DNA of 64,000 nt from Gorsachius magnificus (taxonomy: Eukaryota; Chordata; Aves; Pelecaniformes; Ardeidae), in NCBI GenBank assembly GCA_034008185.1, contig CM067081.1:103363265-103427264 (forward strand). Reading direction: 5' to 3'. Shown one piece after another: positions 25,163 through 37,865 of this stretch. The first letter of the stretch is position 1, and each line of letters begins with the position of its first letter. Position numbers and translations under genes: made by a program. The notes under the pieces are model-generated. The model was not told the DNA's origin, did not search any database, and saw only the letters and a program-made list of their open reading frames with translations.

Positions 25163-25940
25163 TTGTGATTCCCTTGGGCTAAATTGAGGTGAAATGACAC
25201 CAAACGAATGGTTAAGTTCAAAAGTTTTATTTGTGGTAGAAGCAACTTGAACTGGGAAAGAGTAATGGTAGATGGCATGGGTCCTATTGAGACATTTGTG
25301 AGAAGAAAAGCAAAGAGAAGAAAAGGGGAAAGGGAAAGGGGAGAGAGAGAGTTCTCACCACCCTTGGATCCCATGATGATGGTGATGAACGGGGCAATCC
25401 TCCGGTGATGGGTGCGCACGCGGCTCCTTGGAGTTGTGAACTTTCGTAGCCTACTTCCCGCCTCTGGGTCACGCCAGTCACACCCCTCTGGTTCCTGCCG
25501 CTCGAGGACTTACATAACTCGTGACCTTCTGTGCAGACGCCACTATAGGGGGGTGGTCGCAAAGGGTCTTTTGGGCGGTTGTGAGCCCCTTCCTCGAATA
25601 AATGCCATGAAACCTCCAGCCATATATGGCACATTGTCATGCCGGGCCGGGCCGAACATGGAACTGCGGGGCCATCAGGGCATGGGGGACTGCACACCCT
25701 CTGGCACGCTCCCCACGTCCCACACCAACTGACCCCTCGCCCTGTGGGCCCCTGCTGCCATGCAGACCACAACCGCTTTGCCACAACGTTTGAGACATCA
25801 GCGTACGCCAGCTCCTTCAGTCCCTCACACAGGGTGATGTACCAAACCTGTTGCCCTAGTAGTCCCACGCAAGCCCAACCTGCCTCGGCGGGCAGGAGGA
25901 TGGGGAGAAGGAGGGCTGCTTTCCCTGGCAAATCCAGGGA
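25163..25940 (-). mobile_element. Possible minus-strand LTR-derived segment
   Basis: Read on the minus strand, a CpG-rich part (about 25,930-25,430) contains a perfect CArG box, CCATATATGG, at 25620-25629. It is followed by a 40-nt pyrimidine tract (25351-25312) and an AATAAA signal at 25231-25226. The stretch could end at CA (TGTGATTCCC on the plus strand, 25163). This order resembles a U3-R-U5 arrangement, and CArG boxes are known in avian retroviral LTRs. No matching target-site duplication was found, so the ends are guesses. The 215-codon minus-strand frame across it has no recognised domain. The alternative is a host CpG island with a fortuitous polyadenylation signal. Confidence 0.3.
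25312..25351 (+). repeat. 40-bp homopurine tract
   Basis: Forty consecutive purines with GGGGAAAGGGAAAGGGG near-mirror symmetry, a candidate for triplex (H-DNA) formation. On the minus strand it reads as a strong polypyrimidine tract upstream of an AG. Confidence 0.75.
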
Positions 25941-28900
25941 ACATCCAAAGATGGATCAAGCATCCTGGTGTCACTGGGTCCATGTCCATGCCAAGGCTGA
26001 CAGCATCACCGTCTTCTCAACAACTTCCAAACACTCCCGTGGAGCTTTTATTTTTAAAGTTGATCGGGTATTTGAGCCTGTTTACAGCATGGCTCCACAA
26101 ATAGTTGTGTCAATGCAGTAAGGGTGTAGTGTGCTGCTGCTCAGGAGTGGAAACATGAGGCCAGGAAAGGCACCTATTTAAGGCAATATTGTCACCAAAG
26201 CCTCCATTCCATCAAACCTTGGCCTGAGAATAAAAGAAAATTATTTTACACTATAGCCTTCTTCTAGCCAAGATTCAGACCCTTCTGAGTGAAAAGTTAT
26301 GTGTTCCTGCCTCTCATTTCCTCTCTCTCTCTCCTTTTATTCAGACATTTATTTATCATCCAAAACCAGAAACCTGGGGATTAACTTATTCCTTACAGTG
26401 TATTTTGTTCTTCCAGACCTTCCATACCACTAGGAGAGAATATTTGTTAGCTGTTAATTTGTCCCCGTTCTATTTATATTTGCATTCTTTCTTTCTATGA
26501 TAGCTACTTCACTTCACCCTCTGACATTTTATTAGTCCAAAATGGGAAAGTCTGGCCCCACTGATGTCAAGAGGAATTTTGCTATTGGTTTCACCGAAAA
26601 TGCAATTTCAAACTGCGACCCGACAGACGGCAAAAAGCTATGGCCAGGCTCTCGGCATGCAGGGGGTTGTCACCCTCGTCACACATCACTTTCATTTTCC
26701 TGTTCTGCTTCTCTAGGTCCAGCTCAGAAATACTCGTAAGAATCAGTAACAGACTGGAAAGATGTGAGCCTTGATATTAACTATCTGCTTATATAGTTTC
26801 TCTGAAGTTGGCTTCAGTTACCCATAACTGGGGGTCATGCTTTGCTGCCAAGTCACTGAGCAACTTCCTCTGTTTAAACAGAATACATAAGCCTTACTCT
26901 TTCCCAGAGTTCATGACTCTTTTGTAAAGTGTTTTATGATACAGTTGTTACAGAACCCACCATCACAGTAACAGCTACAGACAAGGCTTCACTGTGGGCC
27001 TGGCTTCAAGCCCATTTAATTGAATGGAAGTTTCTCCGTTGCTATCAGTGGATACATACATCCAACGGCACCACACATCCCACTGCAATAACAACGCCAC
27101 AGTGTTTTGAGGGGCATGTCTAGTCACTGTTTTTTCTAGGGAAAAATCAAAGATCATGAAACGAACCCCACAGAGAGGATACACAGAAGGTTTGTGTACC
27201 TTTGAGGCCCTTACAATACATTTTGAATGCATTTTCAGAGAGTCTTTGCTCTGGTACTCAACATGGGAGCCATGTCTTGTCATTATGCATGAATTCACAC
27301 CGAAGGCCCAAACTTCTCTTCCTGCCACCCACCATTTTCAGAGACTCTGTTCATGTGAGATTTAGTATTGACTGTTCAGTATTGAAAGGTGAAGTACCAT
27401 GTGGAGTGCGATGAATCCTTTTACCACAGTGTTAGGCCAGGTCAGCTCATTAAAGCCAAGGCCCTGCGGTAGTAAAGTGGAGCTGGGCAATGGACTCCAA
27501 AGGACTCAGGGCTGCAGGCAGTTCTGCACTTCGGGGTAAGCATGGGGACACATCCCCAGCATGTCTGTATCCAAAGTGTGACCGTGCCATAGCCTTAACA
27601 GTTGCCTTTCTGCAGAGAAAACATTTCACTGTACTTCATGATGAAAGAAATACTGCCTTTTTGCATGGCATTGGTTTGCATACGTGCACCGTTTCCTTTG
27701 AGGTTATGTTGGGTGGTGTTTACTCAGTAAGTGAAGCAGAAGAGCATTTGGGAGATGATGCTGTTGGAGGCAATTAAGGCTAAACCAGCATATCGTGTCA
27801 TATTTAAAATGGTGTCACATTAAAATCGCAGTACCTTGTGAGGGACACTGGAATTCAGAGCGGCTTTTTGATGTCATATTTTTAAGTCTCACAGAATATA
27901 TTTATTATGGGAGGAAAGCATAATCTTGGTCTCCTGGACTTGAGATGACTTAGCTGTTGTGTGACCGAATGAGCCAAAGTATATCCATAGCGTTCTTGTG
28001 CATGCAGTTTGAGCTGAACACCTACAGGCACTCAGATGAAACTTTTACTGCGCTGTCGAGATTGTGTTTTATAGAAAAAATGTTAATACATAGAAGCAGA
28101 GCTTTTTTTTCCCATTCCTTTAGGTTCACATTCATCCTTTGTAGCCTGACTCCAAGAAGTGACCAATGCCAGATGCTGCAGAACAATTTTAGAACATGCT
28201 GGACAAGAGGGAAGCTTTTTCCCAGTATGTTTGAAGCACTGGCTCGCCTAACTTCTGAAACGTGCCGGGGAAGAAGAGGGGAGAGGCTGCACTTTCATAA
28301 ATTCCCTGTAATGTAGATCCGAAATGGAGATTTTTGGTTCCCATATGAATGCAGAGTTATTTTCTCTCCTATTAAAAATGATCATGAAAGAAATTACTGT
28401 AAAGCGAAGGGTTTAGGTCATTAAAAGGACAGAAAACTCTCTCTGGTGACTGCCAGGGGAAACTGTACTGTGGCTAATGCTGAGCAATCAGTGCCCAGTT
28501 GCCCTGGTCATCTGCTTTCCTAAAGCTTCTCTGCGTGCTCCTCATATGCAAATATCTGGTTTTTCAGTGGTAAATGTTATTGCCTGGGCCTGAGGGAGTT
28601 CAGCAAATTAATTCAATTGCTCTATTTTATTTGCTATGTTTCTGTTTTTAAAGCAAAACAGCCTGTATTTCAAAATCTCTTTTTAATGGATTGAAAAGTA
28701 AAGTGAGTCCCTTGAAGTCTGTATGAACATGCCAATTTAGTTACAGTGTAATTAGCCAGAACTGTTACTGGTTGAAATCCTGTCAACAACAATAACTTGC
28801 CTTTCCCCTTCAGATTACTCCAGCACCTCCATCTTCTTGACAAGGATTTTGAAAGAGAGACCACCTTCCCCCCACCCTGACCTTTCAGACTGAAAGCAGG

Positions 28901-31900
28901 GAATGAAACACAGATGCGTTAACTATTATAAACCAAGGAGTGGTGGAAAATGGTGGGAAAAAAGGAGGACCAAGCTGGCCTGACCACCCCACGGTTGCTC
29001 TTCCAGGGTGGGATGGGACCCTTGGGCAGGCTGGACCCTGGCGTAACGCTGCAGGCTGCGGCTGCTTTCCCTGATTTACGCCAGCCCAGACAGAAGGAGG
29101 CCCACTCCTGGCAAGCTTTATCTGCATTTCATTTAGAAAAGAGGCAGGTCCTCTCCTCTGACCTAATTGAAAACAGGCGGCCTCCTCCTAATTGTGCGCT
29201 CTAACCAGTTCATGTGCATTAATGGAGGAAATTGGAGAGGAACAGGGTTCTGAGTTGTCATTAATTTCCCACACTCGAAGGTCCATACGTCGGGAACGCC
29301 AGCTGCTTATGTCTCTCTATATATTATTTGCATTGTTCTGCTCCTCTATGTAGAAAATTGACCTCAGGTAAAACACAAGCATCAGGGAATTTTTTCTGCT
29401 CTAATTCTAAGCAAGTGTGTAGAATATTTTTCCAAAAGGCACCGCGTAACCTGTTGGTTTGGTTTTTTTTAAATTTAAAAAAACTCCCAATGCCAAAAGA
29501 TGACTGCAGAGTTAATATTGACATAATTTTGCTCCTTTTCCTCGAAAGTCCATTTTAATGCCCAGTTATGTCCACCTGCAAGGAACCTCACAAGAAAGTG
29601 GTCAGTTTTGGTTAAAATATTGCAAAGTTGAAGCAGAAAGCGGCTGCTCGAGGTCACCACTTTCCTCTGGGCAGGGCAGCCAAGGGCACCTGGAGACCCA
29701 GCAAAGCGGCATGGGAAAGCCCTGCAGACACGGCCGGTCCCTGATGCAGCAGGGTCTTGTGGTCTCGGGGGGGAGCAGAGTGTCTCGCAGAACCTGGAGA
29801 GCATCTGGCAAGTTATGAAAATCAGATGCCGGGAGCAGGAGAGGGCCTCGCCCCACCAGCCACCACCCCTCATCTGGGGAAGGCATCAGGCACCAGCGGC
29901 TTCCCCCAAACCCAGGGTGAGCGGGGGGGTCTTGGTGTCTTGTCATGTCCCAGCGAGCAAACATTTCAGCACTGCTTCTGCCTTTGTATCTGTTGGTGGG
30001 ACTACCCTGCCCATGTCTTCTGCCCACCGACAAGGGCCTCCTCAGGCAGGGGCTGTGCCGGCCCCATGGCAGCTGTCTCAGAAGAAGACACCCTATTGTT
30101 TCTGTTGGTGGTCCACTTGGAAACACCTTTAAGGAGACAAAGGCTTTATTGTCCTTGCACTGTGAAAACACTGTCACAACTTCTCTGCTTTTTTCTTGTT
30201 GTCTTTTTAAAAAATATTTTGCTATACTCTTACTCCTCTCCTTCTTCATTCAAACTTTGGACATTCGTACCCACTTGAATATGTACACAAAACGCTCTTC
30301 TTAATTTGTCCTATAGCTCCTTTAAAACCAACCCACTCTCAATTTAAGCCTGCAAGGGGCCTTAAGCGTTGCTTCACTTGAACTTGAACTCTACAGCATT
30401 GGATAAGTGGCTCCATTCAACCCAAAGCTTTCAGAAATTTCAGAAATTTCACAGCCAGTTTGGACACACTCAGGGGGAGCCAAACCCAGTGGCTCCAGTG
30501 CACAGCCCCGTGTCGCAGCGTCTGGCATATGGGGTCCGTACGGTGTCTGCACATGCCCCTCGGAGCAGCCCGCGAGGCCCCCTGATGCCTTTCCCGATTT
30601 TCCACCGTGGAAAGCACCAGAGCTGGGTGCAGCATATGGAGTGAAACTGTGTTTGTTTATATACCTACGCAATAAAAACTGTGATTTGGAACCCAGCTGT
30701 GTCTTTATGATTTTCTCACACTACTAATGAGGAAGGCTTCCTTAACAGTGTGCTATTAATTGTTATCAGGGCTGAATGAAAAATAATTGACAGCTCCTAG
30801 ATAGGCGTCACACACACCTGATTTAAAGAGACAACAATGTGTCCTGTCCTTCAGACTTACACTCACAGCTGGAGAAAGTGGCTTTACTAAATTCCTCCTA
30901 GCCATTGCTAGAAAGAAGGCTGAAGAAGGAGAAGTTCGACTGACAGGGAAAGTTTTCTGCAGTAACTGTACCTTGAAATTGTATATGCTTATTTCAATAA
31001 CTGAATATATCATAGAAAAGTTGATTTTTTTCCAAAGTTATTCTTAAATAATTTTGGTCCAGATGTCTTCTGTCTACAACTTAAAACCTTCAACAAATAG
31101 CCAACAGGATAAGGATGAGAAATCTTCTCTTCAGTCAGCAACTTCAGGAGGTTTACATCCTGCAAAGTCATATGCGCTCTGAATACAGAGTTACATTAAA
31201 GTAATACAAAAATAGCAATAAAACTTCTAGACAGTATTTCAAGTCTGTGTTTGTATTTTCAGTCTTTCCGTACCTACACAGGTCTCAGTCCTGGGAACTC
31301 TCAGGCAGTCAAATTGCTTGAAGTTATTTGAAAGTCACTATAAGATTTGGAATCTTGATTGTATATATCTGGTCACATATTGAGTGTGCTTAAGCAGAAA
31401 TAGAAATTGCTTTTAATTGCAATCAGGCAACTGTACATACCAAAGTCACCGCAATATGCTAAGGAGTATGCTAATGTCTCCCAGCATATGCTGATGCAGT
31501 GACACCAAGATGGAGAGAAAGGCAGAGAGATTTTGAGTGGGAGGCAAACCAAAAAGATGAAATTCTGAACTTCACTGAAGGCAGCAGAAATTTGAAATCC
31601 AGCTTCTTGTCCAGCGTCCCCCTGCCCCACCATGTAGCAGCCGGGCCCTGGGAACTGTGGCCCCTCCGAAGCTTGCTCCTGGCTCCCAGCTGCAAGTGGT
31701 GCCTGCAGGGGCTCCCAGCTGCGTGGAAGCTCTGCTACAGTAATGGAGGATGTCTTACAGTGCCTCTCATGGGCTTTGCCACAGTGTCTCTTCTAGGATT
31801 TTATCGAACAAACAGACCAGTTTTCCAATGCCCATACAGAGGTAGAGTCTTTCAGAAAATCACTGCTTATCAGGTGGCATTTCTGGAAGCCAGCGAAAGT

Positions 31901-32651
31901 GGGGGCCTCCCTTCAAGGCTGGCATGGGCCAGTGAAGCGGATGATGATTGAATTATTACCTGTGCTCTTTTCAGGTCCACTAATGCATGTGAAAAAGGGA
32001 ACCTGCCTTCACTGTTATGGTTAACTGCAGAGTTATTGATGGGAATTTAAAAGCTATTTGTCAGGCAGAGGTCTGGGGAACCAAAAAGGGCAAGAGATTT
32101 AAAGCAAGTCTGCTGGGTGCTGGCCAGTCATGTAGACCAAGAATTGAAAGTGGGTGGTCTTGGAAAACAGCCAGTCAAAATAGGGCCAGGAGATGGTGTC
32201 ATCCTTGACTCCAACACATTCATATTTTGGCTTTCTAGCGAGGGTTATTTCTTCTCTTTATTCTGCAGTTCAGCACAAACATCTCTCTAATTTTCTAAAA
32301 TCTGTGGGATGACGTGTTCCACCCGCCAGGTGCAACCCGGTTGACCAGAAAAATCACAGCAAATTACTAGAAAGAATAGACCAAGCCGCAAAAGGAAGCA
32401 TCACACCTGCTAAGTCGTCCAACTAGGAAAAAACTTGGCATTAGAGTCTCAGAAAGGTGTGTAAAAGAATCTTGAAAATTACAAAATAAAGCAGTTTGAC
32501 GTCAGTAGGACTTGCCCACACACTGAGCTTTGAAACCTACCTTAAAATGTTTGTGGGACTGGCAAGTGGGTGTGAGGTTTCGGTATCACCCCCTTAGCTG
32601 CCACCAAAGTTTTAAGCAGAGCAACATGACATTTTCCTAGCAGTGGGAGGG
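25941..32651. other. Long unique non-coding stretch
   Basis: About 6.7 kb without a recognised gene or transposon. It includes a CT-rich run near 26320-26337 and an AATAAA with GT-rich sequence downstream near 30671. Two opposed 173- and 215-codon frames at 29602-30278 cover the same GC-rich DNA and show no domain, and I read them as shadows of composition. Confidence 0.5.
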
Positions 32652-32653
32652 AT

Positions 32654-32684
<31 letters not shown>

Positions 32685-32710
32685 TTTTAAATTTTTATTT
32701 ATTTTTCTTG
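32652..32710. repeat. TTTA microsatellite
   Basis: Nine near-perfect TTTA units occupy 32652-32688, followed by a degraded T/A-rich extension to about 32710. It is likely polymorphic. It does not adjoin a recognisable retroelement tail. Confidence 0.95.
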
Positions 32711-35224
32711 TTTTCTGTAAGGATTGGGTAAATGCATGTAGGTTTTGTAGCACTTTTGAACTGCTGCCAAAATCTGACTCCAGCTGAGTTGAGATGTGCC
32801 CTGCATCACCATGTTGGCACTGCAAGGCTCTTCCCAGGCCATGGAGTCCCAGGTGCACCTCCCACTATTCAGTTTTGCCCTGGGTTACAAACACAATTTA
32901 AGGATTTTAAATTATGGAGCCAAGCCAAGCTACCACCAACATTGTGGTTCTCGTAAGCATGGTCACTTGCTCTGCTTTGCCTATCTTCACTCGGAAACCA
33001 GAGTTTCCCATCTCTGGGACTATGATTAACTAACCAAATGGGCAAGCATTTGGGTCTAACCTCGCATTTATTCCATAAATGGTTTCATTCTTAACATGTA
33101 TCACCTTGAAAACCTCATTTATGTTAGAGTATGATGGAAATTTTGATTTGTTCCCATAATTGATGCCACTTCGGTTTCCACCTTACTAGCATGTGATAAA
33201 AAATTTCATGGTAGACACATAGGTAATTGTAGTAGTAATTTGGATTCTGTATTATCCTTTGCAGGGAACTGCGCTGTATGTTAAATGTTGTCTTTATGTT
33301 TTTCAGAGGGGTGCAGCTACCAGCTGTACCAGCTACAAATAGGCAGAGCTGTCAAAGGCAGAGGATTTGCAATTAAAGTGTAAATACAACTGAAAGACAA
33401 AAGTGTTCCTTTTTTCTTTTTAGTTCTTCAAATTCACCATTAAATGACAAGACTAGATATGGAGCATTTCAGAAGAGCTTACTGGATGCTGCTTAGGGCT
33501 AAGAAAACAAAAGTGATTTTTCAGTACATCAGCCAAACAAAGCAAATCAGCTCAAAATCCCCCTGGAGTGAACTAAATTACGAAAGATTTCAAATTTATT
33601 TCTTCTGGGAGGAAAAAAAAATCAAACTCAAAAGAAGGCATTCTATTCTGCACAAAATAACCCCTTCAACCTGAACAAAATGCTGATTTCTGGACTTGTA
33701 GAAGAAAAGCAAACAAAAAGGAAAGGTAGGATATTAAAAATTGGAAGAAGAAATGTCCCCCTTTTCTCACCATTTTAGGGCTGAAAGGACTCACTGGGAT
33801 GTGGGTAAATTTAGTTCTTTCCCTTCCTCTGTTTGAGGAGACTCCCATCTCCCAACCTCCAGGCAGTTTTATGAATGCCTTCCCCAAATAAATGTATTTC
33901 CACCCCAGACACTTCTAAAGCCACTGATGATTGCAAAAGAACCAAGGCCGCATTTTTCAATGAATTTATTCTTTGCTGATATATACACAGCCCCAGTCTA
34001 GCACAGAGTCTTCTAAATATCACTCATCCAATGTGTTAAATGTCTATTTTTATGTTGCTTTTCCGTGCTCTAAACAGCAAAAGCAAGTAAGACCAACCAA
34101 ACTGGCATCTGTGAGGTTGGGTTTAAAATTTCTTTGCCACCTCAGGAGCTCATCTGAAAGGGACCAAAGAGGGATCAAGTGTCCTGAGGCCACAAGTCAT
34201 ACAGGCTTCCTCACTGCACTGCTCTGGGAAAGGGAAAAATACTTTCCCATTTTCTTTCTTTGCATGAGGCTTTCATTACACTTGTATAGGATGGAGAGCA
34301 AGAGGGAAGGCATTCGGTAGCTACTCTGCTTGGAACACCAAAATGTCTCCCCATGGCACTGCTTTTCAGACAAAACGGTCTTGAAATCACTGCTGATGGG
34401 GTGGAGCAGTTGCTACCCAAGCCTGAGCCCAGCAAGCTGCTGCATCCAGCCGTGCGGGGCTGGGGCTGGGCAGTACCACAGGCACCGGGACAAAACCAAA
34501 CACACCCTGCAATAACAGCAGGGGATAACCCACCTGGAGAGGATCATTCCTCTTGGCTGCGCTAGCTAGCAGCTGACCAAGGCAGTGAGCCCTAATTGTT
34601 TTACAATCTTTTAAAAAATCTTTTCCAGAACAACAGTGGCTTTTTTCCATGCCTGTTTTCATAGCAAAACTTTTCACCTCAGTCCTATTTGTGCCACTGT
34701 GTGTGTCAGCAGGAAAGTATTTCCTTTTGCCATCTCTAAAACTGTGGGATCCTTGTCCAAAGGTCTCTTGTTCTTCTGTGACCAAGAGCAATGCTGTCGG
34801 GTAGGCGTGCCTTCCTCTGACATGCTAGGCCCTCATTCTCCTTGTGGCACTGCACATCACATGGAAGCGATAAGGGACTGAAGCCAGGCTCTGCCCCTAG
34901 AGAGGAGAACAAAGCCAAGCACGCGTGGAGAAATATGGGTTGGATGGGGGAAATCTTCAGTCTCCGCCTCCACCTGTCTTGGAGGGCCTTTGTCTGCCAC
35001 CTTGGAAGACCTACATCTGCAAAGCAAGATATTCAGCCCCTGGTGGCACCCAGAAAATGCCAACCAAAGAAAAGACTCAACATTTATGGGCTCCTAGATG
35101 CAAAACACAGATGTAAACAGAATCTCCTTTAGCGGAAGAGAAAGCAAAGACCAGTTTGTGTGAAAAGATAGTTTTAGCTATCAGCAGCTAAATTGGTCTT
35201 TAGATGTTGCTGAGGTATTTATAG
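32711..35224. other. Unique non-coding sequence
   Basis: No repeats or genes are recognised. Frames up to 134 codons (34387-34791, minus) are overlapped by equally long frames on the other strand and carry no domain signal. Confidence 0.5.
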
Positions 35225-35461
35225 AGCTTCTGGAAAGGGATTCAAAAATATGCTATAATTAAGCATTTGAACTGGAATAATGTTATGATAAATGATCATA
35301 TGGAGGTCCCAAACACCTTAAATAGTCACTCTGTGCTCTTAAAGCAGAATGTTATTGACTCTGATCTTGATTTAATGTCCTCAAAAGAGGCTTTAAAAAC
35401 AAACGTGGGACAGAGAAGTCAAGCATCAAGTTTTTATTTCAGAATTCAAAAGCCTAATGAG
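35225..35461 (+). CDS. Weak candidate exon, 79 codons, unknown protein
   Basis: An acceptor-like GGTATTTATAG ends at 35224 and a donor GAG|GTAAGG follows 35461. The 237 nt between are fully open (phase 0 at both ends). They encode a hydrophilic segment including LNWNNVMINDHMEVP and VIDSDLDLMSSKEALKTNVG. No family is recognised. The acceptor has a poor pyrimidine tract and there is no partner exon nearby, so it may be a chance open frame in AT-rich DNA or a decayed exon. Confidence 0.2.
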
Positions 35462-36575
35462 GTAAGGAAGCTACCAAGAGAACTATAAAAAGAAAGGCAA
35501 AAGGTTGAACATTCAATAAACTTAAATAGGAGGTGGTTGCAGATGTGCATGATATACAACACAGGGCAGCTGCTAAAATTTTTATTTAAATTTTAATCAA
35601 ATCCTTTCAAAATAGAAGCAAGAAAAAAGGGATAATTCCTTTTCCTGTACTTCATCAGTTTGCAGTGGGAGAGCCCATCCGCTGTAAAGAGGCCGATGGC
35701 TGCTGGGTGCTCGCCTTCCGTTCTGGTAATAACGTTTTGATGAGCAGTGCGCTTTTTGCCAAAATAATTGTATTGCTATGGTCCCTAACACAGATGTAGC
35801 TGAACTGGCATAAAGGTATCTTTTACCACCAACACATCAGTCCTTAATGATGATTATTCCGTAGCTGTAAAATAGGTTTTCATCAATATAACTTGCATCA
35901 TACTAAGGAGACCATGCCAGTGTCCAGCCACGTCTGGCCTTAGCTAAACGGAGAGGGCTTTACTACCATGGAGAAACCTTGCAAAAAGCAGCAAAGATCA
36001 CCTGTGAAAACACTGGAGGAGAAGAATTTTATGGAAGTTTCTCCCAACTGCATTTGGGTCAGATGGCAAAATAGCAGAAATTTCTGGCACCTGTCAGGCC
36101 CTTGAAAATTTCAAAATGCAGAAAGCAAAGGCAGCCACGCTTTTTCATCACAGATGGCACGCCAGTGGTAACCTGGTGCATCTTTAAGAAGCCTCTACTT
36201 TACACATATTCTCACATGTGTGGTAGAAGCGATTGCTGCATTACACAACTTTACAAAACAGCAATCTTAGCAAAAATACCCCGTCGGAAGTACACTAGAG
36301 CTATCACTTGAGCTTTGGCCTTTTGAGAAATCCTTTCGACTGTAGGCATGTATTAACTTTCATAATGACTGGGCGAATTTTGGAAGAGAAAAGATTCCAA
36401 AATGCAACTGGCAATGGACAGTTAAATCTTTAATGTTTTGGCACATCCTCACTCGGCGTGGCTGCTCGTCAATGCTGAAGGAACTATAACAATTTACGTC
36501 TCCTAAGAGACTTCATAGGCATTCCTTCTTTACTGTACAACTATAAATAACACAATGTTTTGACTTAAACTGTTT
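35462..36575. other. Unique non-coding sequence
   Basis: Nothing recognisable beyond short open frames and homopolymer runs. Confidence 0.5.
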
Positions 36576-36737
36576 TCAGAGGTGGGATATCTTGGCAGGC
36601 CTTTTGGAGTCCAATGCAATAGTGACAATGAATGCCACGGTGAAAATGCCAATGAATTTTCCATGGAGAGCCTTTCCTCTCACCTTGTCCGCCAGCTTTT
36701 CTGACAAATTCAGGACACTGTTTTGTGAAGTGTCTGT
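36576..36737 (-). CDS. Candidate C-terminal exon with one membrane segment
   Basis: The minus strand has a 53-codon frame without ATG, bounded upstream by TAG at 36738-36740 and ending in TGA at 36576-36578. It reads as a polar stretch containing NLSEKLADKVRGKALHGK, then a hydrophobic run KFIGIFTVAFIVTIAL (residues 27-42), then a short basic tail, DSKRPAKISHL. A polar region, one membrane helix and a short basic tail fit the C-terminus of a tail-anchored or single-pass protein. Possible acceptors (TTTGTCAG, AAAACAG) are weak. The plus strand is also open here, so strand and reality are uncertain. No family is recognised. Confidence 0.2.
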   Translation of the reverse strand, partial: TDTSQNSVLNLSEKLADKVRGKALHGKFIGIFTVAFIVTIALDSKRPAKISHL

Positions 36738-36740
36738 CTA

Positions 36741-37824
36741 TAGTTTTCCTCTCTCCATAGTGAAGGCTGGCGCTCAGGTAGGTTTCCCCATACTCCAGAG
36801 AGCCGCTCAGAAAGAGCAAACACATCGGGGAATACAGACAATTCCAATAGCAAGGTACAAGCAATCTGTCTTCCCTCAATACACATGCCAAACAAATACT
36901 CTGACATCATCCTCATTCACCACACAAAATCTATAGCAAGTGCAAACACCCTTTTCCTTCCTTTCAGTCCAGCTTATCTATGCAGAAACTAACCCTAACT
37001 CACCATAGGAGAGACGGTCTGTGTATATTTTCCTCTTCCTGTTCTTCTATAAATAAGCTGAGTTTTGCATCGTTGTCTGTTAAACCAACACCGTTTTCCT
37101 TAATCTCTTTGACAGACAGCCTGGAGGGGGTGTAGCGTGTGATCACGGGGTGAGTCTGTGGTACTGTTATTTACAGTAAGTCCCTAACTCTACAAGCAAA
37201 GTTTTGCTGACTTCAGCGAGCGGAATCCTGGCATGAAGTCTTGGGCTGAGCAAGCAGGGATATTGGAGTGTGGACCCTAAGAAGACCTCTATCTAAAGAA
37301 TATTAACAATTCTGTAAGAGTATTAAATCTGAATTCTCCTGACTTCTGTGTATAGAGTCAATCTTTGGTTTAGCATTACATTCATGGCATTTTTATGCTG
37401 TCATTCAGACGCATAAACCAAACATGCCAACACACACATACAAATGTTAGGAGTATTTGAAGTTCCTCTAAGATTTTGTAGGCATGAGGGATAAAGCTAA
37501 ATGGAACAATTATTCTAGCATAGTATTATATACAGTAACGTCCTGAATAATTCCAGATGTGTGGTGTCTCAAAGAAGTGAAATCAATCAGTCAAAAGCAA
37601 TTGGTCCAGTGAAATTGCGAACGTGTGTGTGGAAATAATAAGACATGAGGGCCTTTGACCGCTTCTGTGATTTTTTAAGAGCTGCTAGAGGTCCTTTGTT
37701 TGGGCTGGGTTATTCAGTTTGCATCCTGCCTTTGCTTTAGCAGCCAGCAGACTTTCCTATGTGAATTACCATGTCTTTTTGCAAGAAGCTGACATGGCAT
37801 ATTTTCGTTTCCCCTTAATATGTC
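36741..37824. other. Unique non-coding sequence
   Basis: No recognisable genes or repeats. The stretch is AT-rich and ends at a TG/TA alternating tract. Confidence 0.5.
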
Positions 37825-37865
37825 TGTGTATATATACGTACATGTATGTGTGTGTATATATATAT
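37825..37865. repeat. 41-bp alternating TG/TA/CA tract
   Basis: Strict pyrimidine-purine alternation over 41 bases mixes TG, TA, CG and CA dinucleotides, and a second short (AT)n run follows at 37879-37888. It is an unstable dinucleotide microsatellite that could form Z-DNA or a cruciform. Confidence 0.85.

Noticed and set aside
25116..26720. Long LTR-type element bounded by GCTCA at both sides
   Set aside because: The match is only five bases, the implied 1.6-kb LTR would be unusually long, and no internal structure supports it.
26542..26739. Short open frame beginning MGKSGPTDVKRNFAIGF as a possible exon
   Set aside because: Frames of this kind in bird DNA usually have no homologue, and splice sites in phase were not found.
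29602..30278. Opposed 215- and 173-codon frames
   Set aside because: Both strands are open over the same GC-rich DNA, no motif is recognisable, and there are no paired splice sites.
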